Origin: Breviolum minutum Mf 1.05b.01
Lineage: Eukaryota > Sar > Dinophyceae > Suessiales > Symbiodiniaceae
DNA: 64,000 nt
Assembly (NCBI GenBank): GCA_000507305.1
Contig: DF240516.1
Span: 1 to 64,000, forward strand
Reading direction: 5' to 3'
Shown here: piece after piece, positions 11,661-23,223 of the stretch
Numbering within the stretch: position 1 is the stretch's first letter
Layout of the letters: each line of letters opens with the position of its first letter
Made by a program: the position numbers and the translations under genes
Notes under the pieces: model-generated
Told to the model about the DNA's origin: nothing
The model's database searches: none
What the model saw: only the letters and a program-made list of their open reading frames with translations

Positions 11661-13760
11661 ATGACCTCTTAGTTGTTTTTTTGGTTGTATGGAATTAAAT
11701 CTTTTTTTCTCGGTTCAATAAAGTCCAGTTTGGAATGTCATTTGATAGATGTTGATTCTTTTCCAACCTGAGGATGATGTAGTTATTCCATGGGAGAGCT
11801 AGCCCCCCAGAATCCTCAAAAGGGAAACTGGAAGCCAGGGACTGTATTGAGATTTTAGATATTCTACCAGATCTGGGTTTAGTTTTTTTTTTGAAAATAA
11901 AGGCCAGATCTGCTTCTTCCATGGGCAGGGGAATTGAAGCAGTTCCTTTAAAAAGGGATGTTTTTGACATAAAAAACCAAAAAACATTGCTGCTTAGTGA
12001 TAGTGAGTTTGGGGGGTGTTTTCTAAGAATCAACAAAAATGGACACTTCTGACCTGGATTTTTCCTTCATACAATGTTATTTTTTTTGAAGCACCTGAAG
12101 TTCTCCGGATTTCTTCGTTTGGAAGGGTGAGAACACCCCTTTCCAGGCTTGCCAGCAAGAAAAAATGCCAAATATTTTTTTTTGGTGGCCGAAAAAAAAA
12201 AAACCTTCACTTTCCACTGTTGCTAAAAAAGGGGGGTATCACTGTATCACCCTAAAAGGTTTTTTCGGGTGACACCTTGATTATTGGTATTCATGTTTCC
12301 AAGGTGTCTCTCATTTTTAAGTGTTTTTTTTTTTTCGCGAAAAAGAATCCAAAGATTCAGACCTGAAAGGGTGAATTCCTCGATATTTGTAGGGTAAGTG
12401 ATTGTTGTACACCGATCACGGAGGAATTCTGACCTTGCTCTTTTTCGCAGGTCGGCAAGTGGCGCACACATCTTTGCAGGTTGGTAGCATCATTTTAACT
12501 TAACCAAAGAGTGAAGGAGCTCTTTGTTTGGGTGAGGTCATACATGTTTTTTTTCTTACCTTTCAAACACTCCAAAAAAAAGACTCCGGAGAGTGGCAGC
12601 AGGAGAGAGGGGTTTACGGCATTCGCTTTTAAGCGGTAGCTGTTGTTTCAGAGTAGTTTGACTTGGCGATTTCTAAATTTTTCAATTATTTGTATCTCAT
12701 CATTTTGAGAAAATCTTTCATTTCTTCAAAAAAAAATCTGAACTCAGATGCTACTGTAAATGTCACAGTTGTCAGCCACTGGTGGAGTTCTGGGGATTTT
12801 GAGTCCTTCCCAAAATCTTGGGAAGGTGCAGTTGTCTTCAGCGCAGGCAACCGGGGCTCCCAACCTTCATTGGGGGGAAGGTGATGGAAGGTAGGATCAA
12901 TGGGCTATTTCACCACCGGACCTACATGGGGAAAAATCGTTGGGGTTGGGGTTCCCACCTTCTAAGCTTTGATTGGGACATCCAAGATGTGTTTTGGGAT
13001 GTGTTTTTGAAGGAGTGCCGGTGGTGGTGAATCTCCAAGCAGCTTCAATTTTGTGATGGTTTGAAAGCAGCATTTGACCAAAGGAGAAGAGGAAAAAAGT
13101 GGGCAATCAATGTGTCCCTAGAAGTGGGGTGGCAGCTGTTTTTTTTGGTGGCTTGTGTGGATTTTCGCAGTTTTATGTCACTTGGTATCAGATCCTCAAA
13201 CCATAAAAAATCATGGGGATCCGGGTGCCATCTTCAAAAACCGGGGTGGTTGAAAACCTCCCCCGAAACTTCTCCGGAATGAAAAAACCGCTCAAACCTC
13301 GGTAGTGAAGGTAGTGAGTTTTGATCACGGTTTTCCCCACAACAACGGGTGCAAATTACTTTGGAAATGGTTCAACTCAGAGTTGTGTGGATGAAGGGAT
13401 ACGAAACACCGATACTCCTGGGCATTTCCTTTCGGCCCTTCCATTTTTTGAAAAATCAACCCGAAAGTTCCCAGGCGCTACGTGTGGACGCATGACTTCC
13501 AGGTGTGTTTTGTTGGTTCCAGTGATGAACGGTCACAGATGTGAAGTTCATAACCAAAGTGGGAAATTTGAAGATGTGACCATTTTTTTTTGGAGCAGGC
13601 TGAAGAAATGAGATGTTTATGTATGAATCATAGGTGAATGGTGAGAAGTTGGGGGGGAATCATGACATCAATTTTTGGCGAATCAGTGTATCCCAGGCTA
13701 CCACGAATGAAATCATCAAATCAGAATCTCTTCATTCTTAGGTTTTCACCACACCTGATA
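11661..13760. other. Mostly no gene seen; two ambiguous open stretches
   Basis: Open + strand stretches near 12760-12880 and 13320-13610 have borderline protein-like composition but more than one open frame, so I do not call exons. The rest is T-rich, G-run-rich sequence without recognised features. Confidence 0.35.
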
Positions 13761-13854
13761 TACCCTCCAGGGAACTAACATATCCCCCAAAAATGGCATT
13801 TTGAAGATGATTTTCCTTTTCCCAAGGTGGGATATGTTAATTCCCTGGAGGGTA
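13761..13854. mobile_element. MITE-like element, subfamily CCCTCCAGGG (copy 1)
   Basis: TA-flanked; ends CCCTCCAGGGAACTAACATA and complement, a nearly perfect hairpin about 94 bases long. A sister copy is at 63733-63851. Confidence 0.8.
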
Positions 13855-14167
13855 TTCAAGTTTTTGACACTGAATATATTCAATAAAAGACCCATGTTTT
13901 TCCCTACCAAATTGTGACACCTGGAAGCCTTGGGGTGGATTTTTCACCAGGGCTTCTGCATCCACGGAGGCCCCCGGGGTGTGGGCTGGTTGTTCCAAGG
14001 AGCTGCTTGCTGTGATGGGAGCATGAAAAAACACACAGTTTTTTCTAAAAAGAAATGGTTATTGAGTCATGAGTAGAACAACAGAAATGTCACAAGTTAC
14101 TAAAGTTAGAATCACTTCGCTTCATTTGGAAGTGGTGATGATTTTTCTGAATGCTTCCACCTCCCCG

Positions 14168-14307
14168 GAGCCCAGAATCATGCTATCTGCAGTCTGCCCT
14201 GGCCCTGGCCGGAGCCAAAAACCCCGGGGGGTTCATCAACGCTTGTTTCAAGCAGGTGGATGAAGAGACGAGATTGGCCTTGGAGCAGGAACTTGCTTCT
14301 TGGGGAG
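14168..14307 (+). CDS. Candidate exon of a helical protein
   Basis: One frame gives a convincing alpha-helical stretch (SALALAGAKNPGGFINACFK, then QVDEETRLALEQELASWG) ending just before a GTGGAG donor at 14308. Composition suggests helical repeats, but the family is not recognised. The left limit is uncertain (AG at 14169-14170 or nearby). Confidence 0.5.
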
Positions 14308-15024
14308 GTGGAGATCTAGCCTTTTTGTCGTTTTTTTTCGCTTTTTTGGATGGCGGAAGTGTTGTTTTTTGTAGGCATCAGTTACAGTAGATGGGAACCA
14401 TTTTTTGGGGGAGGGATGAAACATATTTATGTATGTATAATGTTGCTTATTGTTGGTCCTTTTGGAGGGAGTTCCGGATTTTGCTGAAAAGAATCGTGCA
14501 TATGAAGTTTGGGGTCCCCCAAAAAAATGGCGCGCCAACACGGGTTCCGTTTGGTGGGTACACAGGTTGGTGGTATTTCAGCCTATCCGACAAATCTCTC
14601 ATTGGAAAGGGAGTATCATGACCTGGGATCTGCGAACCGATTCAACCATGGACCGACCGGAAAAAAAGCCACCAACAAAGCATTGAGAGAATAGTGAAAA
14701 TGGACAAAAAGTACCTAGAGATTATTCCTTTCAAATGACTGATTCTTAGGTGTCACTTCTATTTCCAACTGTAGGAAATGCCTATGAAGGAACTAGGATT
14801 TCATGCCTCATTTCCCATCTCGAAGTCTGCATGATGCGGATAATGCGGATGCAATGCAGGTGACGATGATACTGAGGACGACTTGAGCGAAAACGATGAT
14901 GCAGGCGTCAAAAAAAAACGGGTAGAACCATCGTGACGGCATTTGGGTGGTTGGGGGTAACCACCAATGACGCAGTTTTTGAGGTACTTATCATGGGAGG
15001 TAAGAAAACTGTTTCAACAGTTTC

Positions 15025-15372
15025 TCACAACAGGTGTTTTACATCCCAACTTTTTCTTTTACTGTAGCCGGTTTGTGATTTGTGGCTGGCCACTTTATTT
15101 TTCAAGAGATTTTCCAACCTCGCGATGTATAGCTGGAATTCCAAAACGGGAACTTCCAGGGGGTTGAGGGAAGACATTTCCCCACCACTTTTGAAACGAA
15201 CAGACTCCAAGTTTGCCACCCTGAAAATAGGTCGGTCGGTCGAATCCCAAAAAGATTTTTCGGTCGAAAATTCATCTTCCTCCTCCAAGTCCGGGCTGGA
15301 AAAAAACTTCAGGGGCGAACTGGAGTCACTCCGTTGGGTTTCAGGGTGCGGCAGGCATACCTTCAATCGCAA
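15025..15372 (-). CDS. Possible coding segment, strand uncertain
   Basis: The minus strand is open for ~115 codons with acidic/serine-rich text (SSPDLEEEDEFSTEKSFWDS, then RPIFRVANLESVRF). The plus strand is also open here (15080-15400). I see no decisive splice signals for either. Listed because the minus text looks more protein-like. Confidence 0.25.
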   Translation of the reverse strand: MRLKVCLPHPETQRSDSSSPLKFFSSPDLEEEDEFSTEKSFWDSTDRPIFRVANLESVRFKSGGEMSSLNPLEVPVLEFQLYIARLENLLKNKVASHKSQTGYSKRKSWDVKHLL

Positions 15373-15850
15373 ACCAAACTTAGCCCCCCAAAGGAATTGA
15401 GCCGATGTTTGGATATAAAACCCTTAGGAGATCACCATCTCCATCCCTGAGGGTCAAACCGATGATCTTCGGAAGATGTCGTTTTTTTCTGAATTCTTCC
15501 GGCCCCAGTGACGAATCATCAGGGATGATTCGAATTTTCCTTTGCCTTCGGCAGGTCACATGGTAAATGGTGGTCCCTAGCGTCTATAGGGGATAATTGG
15601 ATGAGGATGCCATGCTGTATCCGTAAAATGCCGTTGAATTGATGGCAATGATGGAACTTCCAAACAAACAAGAAACATAAGTGAAAAAGAAGCGGAGTGC
15701 ATCATTCCACTAATCAGTTGTATAGTTTTTGCGGGTCCACAAGAATAGTACTACGTACCCCAAAAACCAACGGCAAAAAAAAAACAAACTGGAAGGTTTC
15801 CTAGTTCGGTGCGTTCATCCCCTTTTGCAGATTTTTTGTTCCATTTTCAG

Positions 15851-16016
15851 GGGCCCAGCTGTGATTTTCCATTCCTTTCAAAACCCTGGGAAAGGTGAAT
15901 TGGAACCACCTGAGACCTTTGATGAAGCTTTGTCGAAGAAGGGGGAAGAAGGGGGGAAGAACGGGGGGAGATGTCTCAAAGAAAAGATTTTGGGTGATTA
16001 TGAGCTTGAAAGATAG
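15851..16016 (+). CDS. Candidate (possibly last) exon
   Basis: Follows a good acceptor (CCATTTTCAG) and runs in frame to a TAG at 16014-16016. The frame includes GELEPPETFDEALSKKGEEG and CLKEKILGDYELER. A GT donor inside (15893) would give a shorter exon. Confidence 0.35.
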
Positions 16017-16616
16017 GATTAGTGATGAGTGATGTTTCTTCTATTTTTTGAGTGATGATATGTGTGAGTAATATCACGAATAAGCTTTTGTGATGAGTGT
16101 TGATATGTAGATTTGATTTTGGGAGATACATTCAATAATGGGCATGTCATGGGGTCATAACCTTGGCCTGTGATTCAATCGACTGTTGGTGCAAATAGCT
16201 ATGTCAATTTGCTGAATGAAGTCTTGCCAGATGAAGAGAACTGATTCTTGTTATACAAAGTTCTGAAAAAAATGCCGTCTTGCTGATGCACATGTTCTGT
16301 TTTTGGGGAGGGAGGGAAGAGCTTGACGCTCTAGAAAAGGTTAGCATCTTGACGTCTTGGGATGTTTTTTTCTTGTGGTTCTCATGGCCAAGCTCAGTGG
16401 TAGGGAACACCACTTCCCAGGGTGGCGGAAACAACTCACCACGGTCTTGAGATGTAAGAGAAGCTATCCAGGCTAGCTAGCAGTGTGGGAATGTCTAGAA
16501 ATGCCTGAAGAATGGAAGTTTACAATCCTATGATTTTTCTGCGAAAAGCCTGGATGATCCATGATCAAAGGAAGTTTGGATGAGAAACTTCCGAGTTACG
16601 AAGTTTTAAAAATGAG

Positions 16617-16805
16617 AGAGCATAGATGCGTAGAGAATAGATGCGTAGAGAATAGATGCGTAGAGAATAGATGCTTACAGAATAGATGCCAAGAGAGAAT
16701 AGATGCCAAGAGAGAGTAGATGCCAAGAGAGAATAGATGCCAAGAGAGAATAGATGCCAAGAGAGAATAGATGCCAAGAGAGAATAGATGCCGAGAGAAT
16801 AGAGT
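16617..16805. repeat. Minisatellite, ~16-17 bp unit
   Basis: First about four copies of a 16-base unit around ATAGATGCGTAGAGA, then about seven copies of a 17-base unit around AATAGATGCCAAGAGAG. The change of unit inside one array is clear by eye. Confidence 0.9.
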
Positions 16806-16829
16806 AGAGAAGAGTTCCGTAGAGTGCAT

Positions 16830-17390
16830 TTTACGTGGCAGGTGCAGTAAGTGGTGAAGGTGCAGTGTGACTTTTCGTGGCAGGCACAGTATTTGGTGAA
16901 GTTGGAGTGTGACTTTTCGTGGCAGGCGCAGCATTATGTTGTATTTTTTGTCATACAAAATCGTCTCCAAGATGGGACTAGTAAGGTCTCCGAAGCGGCG
17001 GGTGCGAGGTGACGATTTTCTGTTCGAATTATCCTGGGATTAGCCTCGAATCGTCTTTATGTCTTTATGTTGGCGGAAGCAATTTAAGGGATTTCTCGCT
17101 CAAACCTTGAACTCACAATTTCGTGGCAGGTGCAGTACTTGGTGAGTTTGAAGGGTGACTTCACATGCTCCGCGCATTGAAAATGACGTTTCATATGTGA
17201 TGCGGATCAATCATGAGATTCATTTTGCGTGGCAGGCGCAGTACTTGGTGAGTTTGAAGGGTGACTTTACTTGCTCCCCGCATTGTAAATGTCCTTTAAT
17301 TTGTGACGCGGATCAATCATGAGATTCATTTTGCGTGAAGTTGGAGGATGGCTCTTGTTGCTCCGCGCATTGTAAATGACGAGGATAATC
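16830..17390. repeat. Degenerate repeats with GTGGCAGGYGCAGTA motif
   Basis: Several copies of a unit containing CGTGGCAGG.GCAGTA.TTGGTGA, spaced 60-120 bases, including a nearly identical pair around 17125 and 17230 with the following text about GATGCGGATCAATCATGAG. No gene seen. Confidence 0.6.
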
Positions 17391-17397
17391 ATGAGTG

Positions 17398-18048
17398 CTA
17401 ATTTGTAGTACAGAGTAGTAGTGGAGTAGTACTTTGTAGTACAGAGTAGTACTGGAGGGTACTTTTTAGTACAGAGTATTGGAGGGGTACGTTGTAGTAC
17501 AGAGTAGTACTGGAGCAGTATACAGAGTAGTACTGGAATAGTACTTTGTAGCACTGGAGTAGTACTGGAGTAGTACTGTGTAGTACGGAGTAGTACTGGA
17601 GTAGTACTTTGTAGTATGGAGTAGTACTGGAGTAGGACTTTGTAGTACAGTGTAGCAGTACTGGAGTAGTACTACAAAGTACTGGAGTAGTACTTTGTAG
17701 TACTNNNNNNNNNNNNGGCTGAAGTACTTTAGTAGTACAGGAGTACTGGAGTAGTACTTTGTTGTAACTAGTTTAGTACAGAGTAGTACTGGAGTAGAAC
17801 TTTGTAGTACAGAGTAGTACTGCAGTAGTACTTTGTAGTATAGAGTACTGCAGTAGCACTTTGTAGTATAGAGTAATACTGGGGTAGTACTTTGTACAGA
17901 GTAGTACTGGAGTAGTACTATGTAGTACAGAGTAGTACTGGAGTAGTACTTTGTAGTACAGAGTAGTACTGGAGTAGTACTGTGTAGTACGGAGTAGTAC
18001 TGGAGTAGTACTTTGTAGTATGGAGTAGTACTGGAGTAGTACTTTGGA
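17398..18048. repeat. GTAGTAC minisatellite with N gap
   Basis: About 650 bases of units built from GTAGTAC, GGAGTAGTAC and TTTGTAGTACAGA, period near 31 bases with variants. Interrupted by 12 Ns (17705-17716). Long minus-strand open frames rich in YYS/LLQ are by-products. Confidence 0.95.
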
Positions 18049-19300
18049 TACCGCGTCGTCACAGAACAACGTCGAACCACACGACGTGGCCTCACAACCA
18101 ATGGCATCTTAAGCTCATAGCATTCCATCCCATTGCAGGGCGCAACAGATAACTGCTCATCACCATGACATCGAGTTGCATCACGTGACATGACACAACA
18201 CAGCAATCACATCGCAATCAGATGACGTGACCACCACATCCAATGACATGACATGACATGCCACGTCGCAACTAACCGCAGTAGCTCACCCCACGTCACC
18301 TCACAACCAACCACATTACTTCATCTCACCCCGTAAGCAACTTCATGACATCAAAACAGGTCACGTTCACAGCGCAGAAATGGTTTGGGCATCGCGCTGG
18401 TCGGTCGCCTTGCGCACATTCTATAGGCAAATTGTTTCTTTGCTATATATAGTTTTTTCCCCAGATAGCGATAGCTATAAGGGTTCTTCCTTCCAATAGG
18501 GGGGAGGACTGGACGTGGCACCAGTGCCATTGCAGGGTGCAGTGGACATGGTGCCATTGCTGGGGAGGGTGACGACCAACTTTGGGGGAGTGGGCGTCAC
18601 CAATGTCACCCAGACACCCAAGAAAACAACAATGAAATTTGTCTTGAGCTTCTTGCAAGCGTTATACTGTTCTCTACATTGATAACACAAAAATTGGTTT
18701 TGGCTATCTGGGGTCTATGCTGGCTATTTCTTCTGAAACTTCTGCCCCCGGCTCGCCCGGGAACTACTTGGATATATCCGTATGATATCCCATGTTGTTC
18801 CTAAAAAACCTTTGATTTCCGAATGAACCCCCCGGTTTTGAGACATATAGGTCGGTGTCAAGCCTTTTATAGCTCCCTTTTTGCCGTGCCCAAGGAGAGT
18901 GATTGGCGTCATTGGGTAGAGAAGATCAGCAAAGAGTGTCATGACATGAACAGTTGGGATGGATTGGTTGCGGTGCGGGGTCGGCATGGAATATATTGGC
19001 AGACATGTTTCTCTAGACATTTCTGTGATAATTCAATGATAAGCCCATCATTTGTTAAAGTAAGAATAGAAGGGGCTACAGTCCCCTGCCGCCGACCCCT
19101 CCCAGGCAGGGCAGCATTATTTCTGTGAAGAAGGTATATGCGTTGATTGTTTGGTACCATATATTGGCTCGCCAAAGACTGCAGGGAGCTCGTCCGCAAA
19201 CGCTGCGCATAGGTGCTCGTCGGCAACGGATGCGAAAAAGCTAAACACCACCTAAGTCCAAATTCAGGTGAGCCAAAAACGTTGCGTTCGCAACCCCTAC
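18049..19300. other. No recognised gene; ACATG-rich then minus-strand open stretches
   Basis: 18060-18340 is rich in ACATGACATGAC-like text. 18350-19230 has several minus-strand open stretches of 60-100 codons, one ending ...SSSRASRGQKFQKK, with no recognised domain. They may be relics of a dispersed repeat. Confidence 0.3.
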
Positions 19301-19820
19301 GCGCCTGTCAGCGCATTTCGCGTCACAGTGTTTGGAAACGCTGTGTGCTTGTCAGCGCATTTCGCGTCGCAGTGTTTGTAAACGCTGTGCCTGTCAGCGC
19401 CTTTTGCGTCAGCGTTTGGGAAGGCTGCGCCTGTCAGCGCATTTCGCGTGAGTGTTTGGGAACACTGTGCTTTGAAATGCTGCACCTGTCAGCGCATTTC
19501 GCTTCAGTGTTTGGGAACTCTGCCCCCCATCAGCGCATTTCGTGTCACTGTGTTTGGAAACGTTGTGCCTGTCAGCGCAGTGCGCGTCGCAATGCCTAGG
19601 AACGCTGCGCTTGTCAGCGAATCCCGCGTCGCATTTCTTTACAGATGCTGCTCCTGTGAGCGCATTTCGCGTGACTCTGCTTTAGAAACGCTGCGCCTGT
19701 CAGCGCATTCTGCGTCACAATGCTTAGAAACGCTGCGCCTGTCAGCGCATTTCTCGTCAGTGTTTGGGAGCGCTGCGCCTGTCAGCGCATTTTGCGTCAC
19801 AGCGTTTGGACATGTGCGCT
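19301..19820. repeat. GC-rich minisatellite, ~42-bp unit
   Basis: Twelve units around GCGCCTGTCAGCGCATTTCG followed by CGTCACAGTGTTTGGAAACG. Spacing is 40-44 bases, with one of 55. Because 42 is a multiple of three the frames stay open, but the text is not protein-like. Isolated units recur near 20300-20400, 21365-21445 and 22378-22505. Confidence 0.9.
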
Positions 19821-19844
19821 GACAGACTTGAAGATGAATTTGCA

Positions 19845-20300
19845 TGGCTGCGCTGTCTGCGCTGCAGCTCGCTACATCTGTCGGCAGGACATTCGTACCT
19901 TTGCCTCTAATTGAAAGATGGATGCTGCGCTGTCTGTGCTGGAGCTCGCTATGTTTGTCGGCAGGAGCCGCGTACCTTCAACTCTGGTTTGGAGATAAAT
20001 GTTGCTGCGCTGTCTGCGCTGCAGCTCGCTACGATGTCGGCAGGAGCTGCGCACATTTGCTTGCCTCTGGTTCAAAGATGGATGTTTCTGCGCAGTCTGC
20101 GCTGCAGCTCGCTATGTTTGTTGGCAGGAGCTTCTTGTCTTTGCCTCTGGTTTTGATTTGAGCGGATATGACTGCGCTGCCTGCGCTGCCTGCGCTGCAG
20201 TTTGCTATACGTTTGTGTTGGCAGGTCGCCCAGATCTGGTTATAATTTGAAGATGGATATGGCTGCGCTGTCTGCGCTGCAGCTCGCTACGTTTGTCGGC
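19845..20300. repeat. Second GC-rich minisatellite, ~75-90-bp unit
   Basis: About six units centred on CTGCGCTGTCTGCGCTGCAG followed by CTCGCTACGTTTGTCGGCAG and TTTGCCTCTGGTT. The same units return at 21090-21360 and 22105-22375. Confidence 0.85.
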
Positions 20301-20429
20301 GTGCGCCTGTCAGGGGATTTCGCGTCGCAGGGCTTAGAGACGCTGCGCCTGTCAGCGCATTTTGCGTCACAGTGCTTAGAAACGCTGCGCCTGTTTCGCG
20401 TCAAAGTGCTATATGTTTAAATCCATGTA

Positions 20430-21445
20430 GTATTTCAAATGCAAATATACCTATATTCATGGATTTATGTACATATGAATATGTACATCAGAAAGACCAA
20501 TATATATATATATAGATGTAAATTTTCATTTAGCATAAATCATAATAACAATAGGAATATATACATCGCTGATAAGTATTTATATAGATGTAAATGTATT
20601 GATATATATAGATACATATAGATATACAAATATATAAATATATATATATATATACATGGATCTATACATGGGTTAAGCACTTCACTTCCCAGCTAGCACG
20701 CATACTAAATTTAAGAATATATACATAACTACAAATACCAAGATAAATATAGACAAATATTTATATATATATATAGCGCATGTCGCGTCACAGTGCTTAG
20801 AAACACTGCGCCCGTCGGCGCATTTCCTGTCAGTGTTTGGGAACGCTGCGCCTGTCAACGCAGTTCGCGTTGCAGTGTTTGGAAATGCGCGCTGACAGCC
20901 ACAGCGTTTCCAGACACCGTATAGCCATTTTGGCTCAAGCTGCGTTGGCTGCGCCCGAGCGGGGCCTCGAGCTGATACCAGATGTGGAACCAGGCGGCGG
21001 AGGCAGCTGTTGCTGCGCCTGCAGTTTGCTACGTGTGTTAGCAGGAGCTTCGTATCTTTGCCTCTGGTTAAAACTTGAAGATGAATATGCATGGCTGCGC
21101 TGCGCTGTCTGCGCTGCAGCTCGCTACGTTTGTCGGCAGGACATTCGTACCTTTGCCTCTGGTTGAAAGAGGATGCTGCGCTGTTTGCGCTGGAGCTCGC
21201 TATGTTTGTCGGCAGGAGCCGCGTACCTTCAACTCTGGTTTGGAGATGAATGGTGCTGCGCTGTCTGCGCTGCAGCTCGCTACGATGTCGGCAGGAGCTG
21301 CGTACATTTGCCTCTTCAAAGATGGATGTTTCTGCGCAGTCTGCGCTGCAGCTCGCTATGTTTGAAACGCTGCGCCTGTCAGGGCATTTCGCGTCACAGT
21401 GCTTAGAAACGTTGCCCCTGTCAGCGCGTTTCGCGTCACAGTGCT
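20430..21445. repeat. Macro-repeat copy 1 (AT-rich spacer + GC-rich block)
   Basis: An AT-rich half (20430-20780) with GGATTTATGTACATATG and CAATAGGAATAT is followed by CTTCACTTCCCAGCTAGCAC, a GC-rich block with an inverted 42-bp unit, a spliced-leader-like sequence at 20917-20939, and the second minisatellite. Confidence 0.8.
20917..20939 (+). other. Spliced-leader-like relict (copy 1)
   Basis: Reads CCGTA, then an extra TA, then GCCATTTTGGCTCAAG. From established knowledge the dinoflagellate spliced leader is the same without the TA. No GT donor follows, so it is not an SL RNA gene but resembles a leader left on a reinserted mRNA copy. Confidence 0.6.
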
Positions 21446-21464
21446 GTACACATTGATATAATAC

Positions 21465-22505
21465 TTTGAAATGCATACATACCTGCTTTCATGGATTTAT
21501 GTACATATGTAAATGTACATCAGAAAGACATTTATAAATATATAGATGTAAAATTTCATATAGCATACATCATGAACGCAATAGGAATATGTACATCGAT
21601 GACAAGTATATATGTATATGTATTGATCTCTATATAAATATATATATATATACATATATATATATATGTATTTATTGATCTTTGCATCATGGGTTAAGTA
21701 CTTCACCTCCCAGCTAGCAAACATACTAAATATAAGAAAATATACATAAATACAAATACAAATATCAATATAGACATATATTTATATATATATAGCGCCT
21801 GTCGCGTCACAGTGCTTATATCAGTGGATTTCGCGTCTGTGTTTGGGAGCGTTGGGCCTGTCAGCGCATTCCCCGTCGCAGTGTTTGGAAATGCGAGCTG
21901 ACAGGCACAGCGTTTCCGGACACCGTATATAGCAATTTTGGCTCAAGCTGCGTTGGCTGCGCCCGAGCGGGGCCTCGAGCTGATAGCGAGATGTGAAACC
22001 AGGCGGCGGAGGCAGCTGTTGCTGCGCCTGCAGTTTGCTACGTGTGTTAGCAGGAGCTTCGTATCTTTGCCTCTGGTTAAAACTTGAAGATGAATATGCA
22101 TGGCTGCGCTGCGCTGTCTGCGCTGCAGCTCGCTACGTTTGTCGGCAGGACATTCGTACCTTTGCCTCTGGTTGAAAGAGGATGCTGCGCTGTTTGCGCT
22201 GGAGCTCGCTATGTTTGTCGGCCGGAGCCGCGTACCTTCAGCTCTGGTTTGGAGATGAATGTTGCTGCGCTGTCTGCGCTGCAGCTCGCTACGATGTCGG
22301 CAGGAGCTGCGTACATTTGGCCTCTGTTTCAAAGATGGATGTTTCTGCGCAGTCTGCGCTGCAGCTCGCTATGTTTGAAACGCTGCGCCTGTCAGCGCAT
22401 TTCGCGTGACAGTGCTTTGAAATGCTGCGCCTGTCAGCGCTTTCGCGTCACTGAGTCACAGTGCTTAGAAAAGCTGCGCCCGTCAGCGCGTTTCGCGTCA
22501 CAGTG
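21465..22505. repeat. Macro-repeat copy 2
   Basis: Same order as copy 1: the AT-rich half (21465-21800), CTTCACCTCCCAGCTAGCAA, GC-rich block, a mutated spliced-leader-like sequence (21923-21947), then minisatellite units nearly identical to those of copy 1. Confidence 0.8.
21923..21947 (+). other. Spliced-leader-like relict (copy 2, mutated)
   Basis: Reads CCGTA, extra TATA, then GCAATTTTGGCTCAAG (one substitution). Same position within the macro-repeat as copy 1. Confidence 0.55.
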
Positions 22506-22619
22506 CTGTATACATTGACAAATTTTCAAATGCATATATTTTAATATACACCTATATTCATGGGTTTATGTACGTTTGTAAATGTTCATCAGACATATTT
22601 ATATATATGTATTTTTATT

Positions 22620-22760
22620 TTTATATTTATATATTTAAATTTTTCTATATTTAAATATTTATATATTTAAATTTTTCTATATTTAAATATTTATATATTT
22701 AAATTTTTCTATATTTAAATATTTTATATATTTAAATTTTTCTATATTTAAAAATTTTTA
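22620..22760. repeat. AT-only tandem array, ~36-37 bp unit
   Basis: About four copies of TATTTAAATTTTTCTATATT with TAAATATTTATA between them. Confidence 0.9.
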
Positions 22761-23155
22761 TATTTATATATATATATATATTTAAATTCATATATTCAGA
22801 TGTATTGAAATTAAAAGCGCACATCATGATAACTAAAGGAATATATACATCAATAATAAGAATATATATATATATGTATTCATTGATTTATATGTATGTA
22901 TCTATACGTAATGGGTTAAGTACTTCACCTCCCAGCTAGCACGCATACTAAATTTAAGAATATATACATAAATACAAATACCAAGATAAATATAGACATA
23001 TATTTATATATATAGCGCATGTCGCGTCACAGTGCTTAGAAACACTGCGCCCGTCGGCGCATTTCCTGTCAGTGTTTGGGAACGCTGCGCCTGTCAACGC
23101 AGTTCGCGTTGCAGTGTTTGGAAATGCGCGCTGACAGCCACAGCGTTTCCAGACA

Positions 23156-23178
23156 CCGTATAGCCATTTTGGCTCAAG
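23156..23178 (+). other. Spliced-leader-like relict (copy 3)
   Basis: Identical to copy 1 (CCGTA, TA, GCCATTTTGGCTCAAG). The following 38 bases are shared by all three copies. Confidence 0.6.
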
Positions 23179-23223
23179 CTGCGTTGGCTGCGCCCGAGCG
23201 GGGCCTCGAGCTGATAGGGAGAT

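Noticed and set aside
17466-18206. 246-codon minus-strand frame rich in YYS/LLQ
   Set aside because: Read-through of the GTAGTAC minisatellite, including Ns.
19301-19820. CRISPR-like array of ~42-bp units
   Set aside because: No unique spacers alternate with identical repeats; the units are directly adjacent and diverged, in a eukaryotic context.
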